Shown: positions 1 through 6,120 of the stretch, one piece after another
Position numbering within the stretch: the first letter of the stretch is position 1
How the letters are laid out: the number at the start of each line of letters is the position of its first letter
Notes under the pieces: model-generated
What the model was told of the DNA's origin: nothing
The model's input: the letters and a program-made list of their open reading frames with translations, nothing else
Databases searched by the model: none
Made by a program: the position numbers and the translations under genes
From: an uncultured Kineosporia sp.
GTDB lineage: Bacteria > Actinomycetota > Actinomycetes > Actinomycetales > Kineosporiaceae
Assembly: GCA_937859855.1 (NCBI GenBank)
Contig: CALMAR010000274.1
Location: forward strand, 1 to 8,810
Direction: 5' to 3'
Length of the DNA: 8,810 nucleotides

Positions 1-1211
1 TGCTGTGCGAGAGCCAGGCGGTCAGCGAGGGGCGGGCCCTGCTACGTGGCCGGCCGCTGGTGGCGGAGCCGGCTCCGGTCTACTTCCGGATGCGCACCGA
101 GTTGGCTGATGTGGTGGCCTGGGAACAGATCTACGACCAGGCGACCAACGGCTTCTTCGCCCTGGATCAGCGCCGCCCGATGGGCCGGATCGCGAACGAG
201 GCGGGCGAACTGGCCCCCCGCGTGTTCGCCCCGCCGCTGCGGCTGGTGGCCGTGTTGTCGGCCGCTGGCCGCGACGCCCTTCCGCAGCTCGAGGTCCTGC
301 TGGACGCCGTGAGCGCCGGGGCGGCCCTTCCGATCTTGCTGCATGTGATCTCCGGCAGTGCCACGGTGCGGGACCGGGCCACGGCCGCCGGAGCGACCGC
401 CGAGCTGATCGCCCCCACCGCTCCGTCGCTGGCGCAGCAGATCACCGATTCCCGGCCGCATCTGCTGCATGTGCTCTGCCACGGCGGCAGCAACGCGGCT
501 GGGCTGCGCACCCTCGCCTTCGCCAATGCCGCCGACTTCGACCGGGCCCAGATCGCGCCAGACGCCGGCGACACCGGTTCGGTGCGGATGGCACTACCGG
601 ACTTCATCTCCGCCCTGTTGCCGGCCAACCCGTGGCTGGTGGTCCTCGCCTCGTGTCAGTCGGCTCAGGCGGGGGCGGCCGGTCAGGGCCGGGAGGGGCT
701 GGCCGCTGCCCACGAGATGGTCTCCAGCGGCCTGCCCGCGGTGATCGGAATGCGTCGCCTGGTGGACCTGACCGACACCGATGTGTTCTGCCAGGCGCTC
801 TATCCCGAGGTGATCAAGCTGGTTCAGCTGGCGGCGCGGCCCGGCCCCGGTGGCCAGCCGGGCATCCGGCAGCTCGACTGGGCCCAGGTGATGACCGCAC
901 CCCGGGTGGTGATGGCGGCCGGGACACCGGATCAGGTGGACTCCTGGACTGACCCGGTGCTGTACGCCCAGGAGGACCCGCTGCTGGTGTTTCTGGCTCC
1001 TTCGCCGGCCCAGGGTGATCGCTTCGCTGAGCTGAGGGGCAGGCTTGATCAGCTCACTGGAGTGCTGGCCACCCAGGACCCGGCCACGGCGAACCCCGGC
1101 ATGATCCAGGAGCTGAGGGAACGGATCGCCCAGGCGCAGGCCGATCTGGCCGGGCTGGCTGGCGCGCCGTTGCTGGTCGTCCCGCCGGTGGTAGCCGGCC
1201 CGCAGGGGTGA
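1..1211 (+). CDS. CHAT-domain (caspase-fold) cysteine protease-like protein, 5' end outside window
   Basis: The reading frame is open from the left edge to the TGA at 1209-1211, so the gene probably begins upstream. A GTG at 60 could start a 383-residue version, but it has no clear ribosome binding site and the frame upstream also reads as plausible protein. Numbering from that GTG, the CHAT layout is visible. An AWEQIYD motif (20-26) matches the PWELLYD-type motif of the family. A strand-rich segment PLRLVAVLS (59-67) leads to HLLHVLCHGG, with candidate catalytic His141 (codon 480-482). LVVLASCQSAQ follows, with candidate Cys199 (codon 654-656), then a GLPAVIGMR segment typical of the CHAT core. 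The last 60 residues or so look like a charged coiled coil (FAELRGRLDQL, IQELRERIAQAQ). No membrane segment is visible in the part present. CHAT proteins are caspase-like proteases often found in bacterial conflict or signalling loci; the substrate here is unknown. The family call is confident, the function is not. Confidence 0.85.
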   Translation, partial: LCESQAVSEGRALLRGRPLVAEPAPVYFRMRTELADVVAWEQIYDQATNGFFALDQRRPMGRIANEAGELAPRVFAPPLRLVAVLSAAGRDALPQLEVLLDAVSAGAALPILLHVISGSATVRDRATAAGATAELIAPTAPSLAQQITDSRPHLLHVLCHGGSNAAGLRTLAFANAADFDRAQIAPDAGDTGSVRMALPDFISALLPANPWLVVLASCQSAQAGAAGQGREGLAAAHEMVSSGLPAVIGMRRLVDLTDTDVFCQALYPEVIKLVQLAARPGPGGQPGIRQLDWAQVMTAPRVVMAAGTPDQVDSWTDPVLYAQEDPLLVFLAPSPAQGDRFAELRGRLDQLTGVLATQDPATANPGMIQELRERIAQAQADLAGLAGAPLLVVPPVVAGPQG

Positions 1212-1219
1212 GATGCCGG

Positions 1220-2605
1220 ATGAGCGCTGACGACCTCCCGGCCGAGATCGCGATCAACGCCTGGACCGGCTCGCAGGAGGCCACCGCCGCGCTGGACGCC
1301 CGCGCGCCGCTGTGGGGAACGCTGGGCCTGTTGCCCAGGTCTCAGCAGGTTCTCGACCTCGGCGAACCGGCGGACCAGAGAGACTGGTGCAGCCCTGCCG
1401 TCGGCTACGGGATCCTGCTGGCCGAGTCGGACGCGGCCCCAGCCGACAAGGCGCTGGCGCTGGACGCCGAACCCCCCGTCCGCGATCTGCTCCAGGCCCG
1501 GCCGGGCACGGTGATGCTGCGCTGGGACCCGAACCTGCCGCCCGGAACGGTCCGCCGCTACTTTCCTGACGGCAGCTCACAGCCGCCCGATCGGCTGTCC
1601 GGCTTCGGCACCGGGCTCGGCCAGATCCCCCGCTATGTGCTGATCATCGGCGGTCCTGAGTCCGTGCCCTGGCCGGTGCAGTACGAGCTGAGCAATCGCC
1701 GCGCGGTCGGCCGGTTGCCGCTGACCGGAGATGCGCTGGACCACTACATCACCGCTCTGATCAACGATTTCAAGGACAGCGAGATCGACGTCCAGGCGCC
1801 GCTGATGTGGACCGTCGACCTCGGTGACATCACCGCCCAGATGCGCGCGGTGATCGCCGGTCCGCTGGCCGCCCGGCTGACCGACAAGCGGCTGCCCCGG
1901 TTCACCCATCTGGTGGACGATCAGGCCACCGGTGCTGGCTTGCTGGCCGCGCTGGCCGCGCAGCAACCCGCGCTGGTGGTGACCTCCAGCCACGGGGTGG
2001 CCGAAGGCTCCGGTGAGCAGCTGCGGGCTGTGCTGGGCCAGCCGGTGGACGACGCCCGGCAGATGATCGATGTTGACGCCGTGGACGCCGCGATGCCGGG
2101 CGGGGCGATCTGGCATTCGCAGGCCTGTTGCTCGGCTGGCTCCGAGGGGCCCAGCAAGTACGCCGGTCTGCTGAACCAGGGCACCACCGCTCTGGCGGTG
2201 ATCAATGAGGTGGCCAGCCTTGGCTCGACGGTCGCGCCCGCCGCGTTGCGGCTGCTCGGCCGGAAGAACCCGGTCCGAGCCGTGATCGGGCACGTGGAGC
2301 CGACCTTCGACCTCACCCTGCGGGTGGCGGACACCGGGCAGGGGCTGGGTGGGGACATCGTGAACGCGCTGTCCACCAACCTGTTCCTCGCCCGGCAGCC
2401 GCTGGGCCTGGCGTTCGCGGACTACCGGGCCGGAGTGGGTGAGCTGTACGCCCAGTACGCCACCGCGTTGCGGCAGCGGAACCAGACCGGCGACGACGCC
2501 GTGCTGCCCCGGCTGACCCGGCTGCAGCTGACCGCCATGGACCGGCAGAGCATGGTCATCCTGGGCGACCCGACGGTGACCCTGCCGCCCTTACCGGACC
2601 GGTGA
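1220..2605 (+). CDS. C25/gingipain-like (clan CD) cysteine peptidase domain protein
   Basis: This 461-residue protein starts at ATG 1220, preceded by AGGGGTGAG at 1204-1212. An in-frame GTG at 1208 would overlap the upstream stop by 4 bases and add four residues, but has a poorer ribosome site. After an N-terminal region comes IPRYVLIIGGPESVPWPVQY (136-155), resembling the core strand and following loop of C25 peptidases. ALVVTSSHG (251-259) supplies candidate catalytic His258. GAIWHSQACCSAGS (295-308) supplies the nucleophile, Cys303 or Cys304. A GHVEPTFD segment (357-364) and a closing MVILGDPTVTLP (445-456) are also typical of this group. No signal peptide or membrane helix is seen, so a cytoplasmic enzyme is likely, unlike secreted gingipains. 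It is transcribed directly behind the CHAT gene, with 8 bases between stop and start, and is probably translationally coupled to it. Substrate and role are unknown. The fold assignment is fairly confident; activity is inferred from the His-Cys pair. Confidence 0.72.
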   Translation: MSADDLPAEIAINAWTGSQEATAALDARAPLWGTLGLLPRSQQVLDLGEPADQRDWCSPAVGYGILLAESDAAPADKALALDAEPPVRDLLQARPGTVMLRWDPNLPPGTVRRYFPDGSSQPPDRLSGFGTGLGQIPRYVLIIGGPESVPWPVQYELSNRRAVGRLPLTGDALDHYITALINDFKDSEIDVQAPLMWTVDLGDITAQMRAVIAGPLAARLTDKRLPRFTHLVDDQATGAGLLAALAAQQPALVVTSSHGVAEGSGEQLRAVLGQPVDDARQMIDVDAVDAAMPGGAIWHSQACCSAGSEGPSKYAGLLNQGTTALAVINEVASLGSTVAPAALRLLGRKNPVRAVIGHVEPTFDLTLRVADTGQGLGGDIVNALSTNLFLARQPLGLAFADYRAGVGELYAQYATALRQRNQTGDDAVLPRLTRLQLTAMDRQSMVILGDPTVTLPPLPDR

Positions 2606-2608
2606 CCC

Positions 2609-2633
2609 CGCCCGTCCAGCCGGGCGTTAGTTT
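2609..2633 (+). terminator. Compact hairpin terminator between convergent genes
   Basis: A perfect 6-bp GC stem (CGCCCG 2609-2614 with CGGGCG 2621-2626) and a 6-base loop are followed by TTAGTTT. This lies 3 bases after the stop of the C25-like gene. It also abuts the ppgK stop on the other strand, so it may act in both directions, although only the plus-strand side has a T-rich tail. Confidence 0.6.
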
Positions 2634-3421
2634 CCCGGCTGCGGGGCCACGCTGGCGGTGGAAGGGGCCAGCAGTTCGGTGGCCAGCACGGCCGCGCCGA
2701 TGATGCCGGCGTCGTTTAGCAACTGGGCCGGAATGATCGGCGTGCGCAGCGACAGCAGCGGCAGATACTTGTCGCTCTTCTTACTGACTCCACCTCCGAC
2801 TACGAAAAGATCCGGAGTGAAAAGCTTCTCGAGTGTCTCGAAGTAGCGCTGCAGCCGCTTGGCCCACTTCTCCCAGTTCAGATCTTCACGTTCGCGAGCA
2901 CTGTCGGCGGCGCGGGACTCGGCGTCGTGACCGTCGATCTCCAAGTGTCCCAGTTCGGTGTTGGGCACCAGCTGGCCGTCCAGCAACAGGGCCGTGCCGA
3001 TTCCGGTCCCCAGGGTCGCCATGATCACCACCCCCGGTACGCCTTTGGCCGCGCCGTAGCGGGCTTCGGCCACTCCGGCTGCGTCGGCGTCGTTGACCAC
3101 GTGCACCGGCCGGCCAATCTGGGCGGTGAACAGCCGGTCGACGTCGGTGCCGATCCAGGATTGGTCCACGTTGGCCGCTGAGCGGGCGACGCCGCGCTGG
3201 ATCACCGCCGGGAAGGTGACTCCGATCGGCTCGTCGCCGGTCTGGTTCTCGAACGACGAGACGATCTGGCTCACCACTGCGGCGATCGCCTGCGGGGTGG
3301 ACGGTGACGGGGTCGGAATCCGGAGCCGCTCGTCCGCGAACTTCCCGACGGACAGGTCGACCGGGCAGCCCTTGATTCCCGAACCGCCGATGTCGATGCC
3401 GAATCCATGCGTTGCCGTCAT
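2627..3421 (-). CDS. ppgK: Polyphosphate glucokinase (ROK family)
   Basis: The enzyme phosphorylates glucose to glucose 6-phosphate in the cytoplasm using inorganic polyphosphate, and often ATP as well. The 264-residue length fits the actinobacterial family. The N-terminal phosphate-binding motif is DIGGSGIKG (10-18). HVVNDADAAGVAE (107-119) contains the presumed catalytic base Asp111. TLGTGIGTAL (136-145) is the second phosphate motif, and ELGHLEIDGHDAE (156-168) is characteristic of polyphosphate-using members. The Cys-rich zinc motif of ordinary ROK glucokinases and repressors is absent, as expected for PpgK. There is no N-terminal DNA-binding domain, so this is not a ROK repressor. The start is well supported: GGAAGGAAGG lies 6 bases upstream (minus strand, 3428-3437). 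It begins 34 bases after the map stop on the same strand, so the two probably share a transcript. Confidence 0.93.
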   Translation of the reverse strand: MTATHGFGIDIGGSGIKGCPVDLSVGKFADERLRIPTPSPSTPQAIAAVVSQIVSSFENQTGDEPIGVTFPAVIQRGVARSAANVDQSWIGTDVDRLFTAQIGRPVHVVNDADAAGVAEARYGAAKGVPGVVIMATLGTGIGTALLLDGQLVPNTELGHLEIDGHDAESRAADSAREREDLNWEKWAKRLQRYFETLEKLFTPDLFVVGGGVSKKSDKYLPLLSLRTPIIPAQLLNDAGIIGAAVLATELLAPSTASVAPQPGN

Positions 3422-3455
3422 GCCGCGCCTTCCTTCCGATCCAGGAGTGCCGAGG

Positions 3456-4361
3456 TCAGGGCAGGGTCAGGATCTCTGCTCCGCTCTCGGTGACCAGCAG
3501 GGTGTGTTCGAACTGAGCGCTGCGTCGCCGATCTTTGGTCACCACCGTCCAGCCGTCGTCCCACATCTGCCACTCGTGGGTGCCGAGGGTGAGCATCGGC
3601 TCGATGGTGAAGGTCATCCCGGGCTCGATCACGGTGGCGTAGTCCGGGGCGGCATCGTAATGCGGGACCACCAGTCCCGAGTGGAAGGCGGTGCCGATCC
3701 CGTGCCCGGTGAAGTCGCGGATCACGCCGTAACCGAACCGCTTGGCGTAGGCCTCGATCACCCGGCCAATCACGTTCAGCTGACGGCCCGGTTTGACCGC
3801 CTTGATCCCGCGCATCATCGCCTCATGGGTGCGTTCGACCAGCAGCCGCGACTCCTCATCGACATCACCGACCAGATAGGTGGCGTCGGTGTCGCCGTGC
3901 ACGCCGATGCCGTCGATGGTGACGAAGGCGGTGATGTCGACGTTGACGACGTCTCCGTTGGCCAGTTCGGTGGAGTCGGGGATTCCGTGACAGACCACTT
4001 CATTCACGCTGGTGCACAACGACTTCGGGAAATGCTTGTAGCCCAGGGTGGATGGGTAGGCGTCGTGTGCCAGCATGAACTCGTGACCTATCCGGTCCAG
4101 TTCGTCGGTGGTCACTCCGGGGCGGATGTGGCTGGCCACCTCGGCCAGAGCCTGAGCCGCGATCCGGCCAGCCACCCGCATCCGCCGGATGATCTCGGGA
4201 CTCTTCACCTCCGGCCCGGTGAAGGGAGCGGGCCGGTCCTGCCAGATGTACGCCGGTGCGGGCAGATCCCGCGGAACCGGGCGAACCGGGGAGACCACGC
4301 CGGGAACCAGCGGGCCCACCGCGGCGGCGCGTCCGGGCGCGGGCGAGATGGTCTGACTCAT
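3456..4361 (-). CDS. map: Type I methionine aminopeptidase with N-terminal extension (MetAP1c-like)
   Basis: The enzyme removes the initiator Met from new proteins; this is a 301-residue cytoplasmic dimetal hydrolase. All five expected metal ligands are visible: Asp142 (VNVDITAF), Asp157 (GVHGDTDAT), His220 (DFTGHGIGT), Glu254 (FTIEPM) and Glu285 (AQFEHT). His125 in EVVCHGIPD matches the conserved substrate-site His. The first 50 residues or so form a proline-rich extension with [12 protein letters not shown] (25-36), as in the mycobacterial MetAP1c form, where the extension is thought to assist ribosome association. Asp142 and Asp157 are 15 apart instead of the usual 11, which implies a four-residue insertion in the hairpin between the two metal ligands. 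The ATG has no Shine-Dalgarno sequence but sits 6 bases behind a TAGACT -10 element, pointing to a leaderless mRNA. ppgK follows 34 bases downstream. Confidence 0.96.
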   Translation of the reverse strand: MSQTISPAPGRAAAVGPLVPGVVSPVRPVPRDLPAPAYIWQDRPAPFTGPEVKSPEIIRRMRVAGRIAAQALAEVASHIRPGVTTDELDRIGHEFMLAHDAYPSTLGYKHFPKSLCTSVNEVVCHGIPDSTELANGDVVNVDITAFVTIDGIGVHGDTDATYLVGDVDEESRLLVERTHEAMMRGIKAVKPGRQLNVIGRVIEAYAKRFGYGVIRDFTGHGIGTAFHSGLVVPHYDAAPDYATVIEPGMTFTIEPMLTLGTHEWQMWDDGWTVVTKDRRRSAQFEHTLLVTESGAEILTLP

Positions 4362-4367
4362 CCGATC

Positions 4368-4373
4368 AGTCTA
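4368..4373 (-). promoter_or_regulatory. -10 element of leaderless map promoter
   Basis: On the minus strand TAGACT (TANNNT consensus) is followed by 6 bases and then the map ATG. This spacing would put the transcription start at or next to the start codon. No purine-rich ribosome site is present between the element and the ATG, which agrees with a leaderless transcript. No good -35 box is seen. Confidence 0.55.
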
Positions 4374-4463
4374 GTGTCCGGCCGCCGGATTGGGACGGGG
4401 CTGGAACCTGGGATCAGGCGGGACGATCTTCGTCGATGGGCTTGCGCCCGGACGGCGGAGGGT

Positions 4464-4469
4464 TAGTGT
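4464..4469 (+). promoter_or_regulatory. -10 element of leaderless promoter for the SPOR-like gene
   Basis: TAGTGT (TANNNT) is followed by 7 bases and then ATG 4477. A weak TTGCGC at 4442-4447 lies 16 bases upstream as a possible -35. A GGAGGG at 4457-4462 is too far (14 bases) from the ATG to be a good ribosome site. It could serve GTG 4471 (8 bases) if that were the real start. Confidence 0.5.
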
Positions 4470-4476
4470 CGTGATC

Positions 4477-4674
4477 ATGAGCGAGGGCACGCAGTTCTTC
4501 TACAACACCGCGACGGGGCAGGTTGAGGAGCTGGCCAATCGGGGCCAGGCCCAGGATCTGCTCGGTCCCTATCCGACTTACGAGGCGGCGGCCAATGCGT
4601 TGGAGACGGCGCGCAAGCGGACGGAGGAGTGGGACGAGGAGGATCGCCGCTGGCGCGAGGGTGACGACGACTGA
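4477..4674 (+). CDS. Small SPOR-domain-like protein
   Basis: This is a 65-residue acidic protein. A short beta segment (QFFYNTATGQVEEL, 6-19) is followed by DLLGPYPTYEAAANALETA (27-45), the LGPY-x-T-x-EEA-x-x-AL pattern of small actinobacterial proteins annotated as SPOR-domain proteins. The tail (EEWDEEDRRWREGDDD) is highly charged. There is no signal peptide or membrane helix, so it is not a classical septal SPOR protein and its role is unknown. I chose ATG 4477 because it sits 7 bases behind a TANNNT element. GTG 4471 in the same frame would add two residues, and an ATG at 4390 would add an unlikely Gly/Arg-rich stretch. It is divergent from map across 115 bases and convergent with the F420 oxidoreductase gene. 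Confidence 0.8.
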   Translation: MSEGTQFFYNTATGQVEELANRGQAQDLLGPYPTYEAAANALETARKRTEEWDEEDRRWREGDDD

Positions 4675-4704
4675 TCAGGGAGACCGATCCTCTCGGGGGC
4701 TGCA

Positions 4705-5706
4705 TCAGCGGCTCAGCTTGGGCAGCACCTCTCGGCCGAACACCTCAATCCACTCCTGTTGATTGCGGCCGACGTTGTGCAGGTAGATCCGGTCGAAGCC
4801 GAGGTCCACGAACTTCTGGATGTTCGCCCGGTGGATGTCCGGATCGCTGCTGATCACCATCCGGCCCTCGAAGTCCTCCGGCCGGACCAGAGTGGCCATC
4901 TGCTCGAAGTCGAACGGTGAGCGGATGTCGGCCTTACCGAACTTCATCCCGCCGTTGGGCCATTCGGTGACGGCGTTGGTCATCGCCTCCTCGTCGGTGG
5001 CGGCCCAGGACAGATGCAACTGAAGGATCTTGGGCATCGGATCCGGGTCCTTGCCGGCTTCCTTGGCTCCCTCGGCGAACTTGCCGAACAGCCCGCTGAT
5101 CTTCTCCAGCGGTGCCCCGACGGTGATCATGCCGTCGGCGAACCTGCCGGTCTTCTTCGCGTTGATCGGCCCAGCGGTCGCGACCAGGATCGGCGGGGCC
5201 TGCTCCGGCATGGTCCACAGCCGGGTGCTCTCCAGCTTGAAGTACTTGCCGTCGTGCTTGACGTCCTTGCCGTCCAGTGATCCCTGGAACAGCTTGTTGA
5301 TGATCTCGATCGCTTCCCACATCCGGAGCGACCGCTCGCCGGCCTCGGGCCAGTAGCCGGGCACCACGTGCTCGTTCAGCGCCTCGCCCGTCCCCAGCCC
5401 GAGCCAGGACCGGCCGGGATACATCGCTTCGGTGGTGGCCGCAGCCTGCGCCACGATCGCCGGGTGGAAGCGGAAGCTGGGGCAGGTCACACCCGGGCCC
5501 AGGTCGCCGCGGGTGCGCTCGCCGACCGCAGCCAGCACACTCCAGACAAATGAGGCGTTGCCCTGCCGCGGGATCCAGGGCTGGAAGTGGTCGGCGGCCA
5601 TGCAGCCGCTGAAGCCGTGCTGCTCGGCCAGGGCGGTGTAGGCCACGGCGTCCTGCGGCGCGAACTGTTCCAGCATGGCCGCGTAGCCGACGGTGAGGTC
5701 ACTCAT
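4705..5706 (-). CDS. FGD-like LLM-class F420-dependent oxidoreductase
   Basis: This 333-residue TIM-barrel protein of the luciferase-like superfamily belongs to the F420-dependent glucose-6-phosphate dehydrogenase (FGD) group. It would transfer hydride between a substrate and cofactor F420 in the cytoplasm. It opens with LTVGYAAMLEQFAP (4-17), followed by AADHFQPW (37-44) and GLGTGEALNE (103-112). Glu13, Asp39, His40 and Trp44 fall at the same numbers as the active-site residues I recall for mycobacterial FGD1, and Glu108 corresponds to Glu109. The phosphate-binding lysines recalled for FGD1 (198 and 259) seem to be replaced in TVGAPLEKI and DFEQMATL, while the Arg in FEGRMVISSDPD is kept. 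Glucose 6-phosphate is therefore not assured as substrate. The ATG lies 6 bases behind a TAACGT -10 element and has no ribosome site, so it is probably leaderless. It appears monocistronic. Confidence 0.88.
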   Translation of the reverse strand: MSDLTVGYAAMLEQFAPQDAVAYTALAEQHGFSGCMAADHFQPWIPRQGNASFVWSVLAAVGERTRGDLGPGVTCPSFRFHPAIVAQAAATTEAMYPGRSWLGLGTGEALNEHVVPGYWPEAGERSLRMWEAIEIINKLFQGSLDGKDVKHDGKYFKLESTRLWTMPEQAPPILVATAGPINAKKTGRFADGMITVGAPLEKISGLFGKFAEGAKEAGKDPDPMPKILQLHLSWAATDEEAMTNAVTEWPNGGMKFGKADIRSPFDFEQMATLVRPEDFEGRMVISSDPDIHRANIQKFVDLGFDRIYLHNVGRNQQEWIEVFGREVLPKLSR

Positions 5707-5712
5707 GTCCCG

Positions 5713-5718
5713 ACGTTA
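5713..5718 (-). promoter_or_regulatory. -10 element of leaderless promoter for the F420 oxidoreductase
   Basis: On the minus strand TAACGT (TANNNT) is followed by 6 bases and the ATG at 5706. The six intervening bases contain no ribosome site. This is the same arrangement as at map. Confidence 0.5.
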
Positions 5719-5744
5719 CCCCGGCCGCGGTGCCCAGATCCCGC

Positions 5745-5750
5745 TACTGT
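5745..5750 (+). promoter_or_regulatory. -10 element for the helix-hairpin-helix gene
   Basis: TACTGT fits TANNNT and would start transcription near 5757. That leaves a leader of about 27 bases containing GGAGG at 5772-5776, 7 bases before ATG 5784. It lies back to back with the divergent -10 element at 5713-5718. No convincing -35 is seen. Confidence 0.4.
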
Positions 5751-5783
5751 GGCGCCCTCTTCGATGACGATGGAGGTCAAGTC

Positions 5784-6008
5784 ATGGCTATCTCGGCGGA
5801 TCTGAGCAAGGCGCTGGACAAGGCGTACGAGGACAAGTCGCTGGACGAGATTCTCAGCGCGCCGGTGTCGGCCCTGGCCGGGGTTACCGAGGCGGACGCC
5901 GAGAAGCTGTCCAGCGCGCTGGGGATCAAGACCGTGCGCGACCTGGGCAGCAACAAGCACTTCGCGGTCGCCGGCGTGCTGGTCGCACTGAGCCGCCACG
6001 CCAGCTGA
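5784..6008 (+). CDS. Small helix-hairpin-helix-like protein
   Basis: This is a 74-residue protein with a strong ribosome site (GGAGG, 7 bases from the ATG). The first 25 residues are a charged helix. APVSALAGVTEADAEKL (26-42) and LGIKTVRDLG (46-55) then resemble the helix-hairpin-helix pattern of DNA-binding or protein-interacting modules. NKHFAVAGVLVALS (57-70) forms a last hydrophobic helix. The pattern recalls small actinobacterial proteins of unknown function. No enzyme motif, signal peptide or metal site is visible. It is a single-gene unit, divergent from the F420 oxidoreductase gene (77 bases apart) and followed by a clear hairpin terminator. Binding to nucleic acid is only a guess from the fold. 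Confidence 0.8.
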   Translation: MAISADLSKALDKAYEDKSLDEILSAPVSALAGVTEADAEKLSSALGIKTVRDLGSNKHFAVAGVLVALSRHAS

Positions 6009-6036
6009 GCGCCCGGCTTCCTCCGGGCGCCTTTCG
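6009..6036 (+). terminator. Intrinsic-type terminator after the helix-hairpin-helix gene
   Basis: A perfect 8-bp stem (GCGCCCGG 6009-6016 with CCGGGCGC 6023-6030) and a 6-base loop are followed by CTTTCG. The stem begins directly after the TGA stop. The T-tract is short, as is common in high-GC actinobacteria. Confidence 0.75.
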
Positions 6037-6075
6037 CCATGGTCGCCGGTCCGGCCCGCTGAAGTGCGGTTCCCA

Positions 6076-6116
6076 GCCCACTTCGCCGGGCTGAGCCGGT
6101 GATCATGGAAGTGGGC
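6076..6116. terminator. Long inverted repeat between convergent genes, possible panB terminator
   Basis: A 9-bp perfect inverted repeat (GCCCACTTC 6076-6084 with GAAGTGGGC 6108-6116) encloses 23 bases that could form an inner CCGG/CCGG pairing. It lies 4 bases beyond the panB stop (minus strand). There is no T-tract on either side, so a terminator function is tentative. It could instead be a copy of a dispersed intergenic element. Confidence 0.4.
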
Positions 6117-6120
6117 CGGG

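Noticed and set aside
1577..2379. Overlapping minus-strand open frames opposite the C25-like gene
   Set aside because: The plus-strand protein shows coherent motifs and a C25-like pattern; the reverse frames show none.
1..2605. Type III-E CRISPR (TPR-CHAT craspase) locus
   Set aside because: A CHAT domain alone is not enough: no CRISPR repeats, Cas7-11-like gene or TPR region is visible in the window.
2627..3421. ROK-family transcriptional repressor
   Set aside because: There is no N-terminal helix-turn-helix and no Cys-rich zinc motif; the motifs are those of polyphosphate glucokinase.
3093..4466. Long plus-strand open frame (457 codons)
   Set aside because: It is antisense to ppgK and map, both recognised with full motifs. 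Its translation is low in complexity and matches no family; it is a GC-rich shadow frame.
4675..4704. Terminator between the SPOR-like gene and the F420 oxidoreductase gene
   Set aside because: Only a 4-bp GAGA/TCTC pairing is visible, with no T-tract; too weak to annotate.
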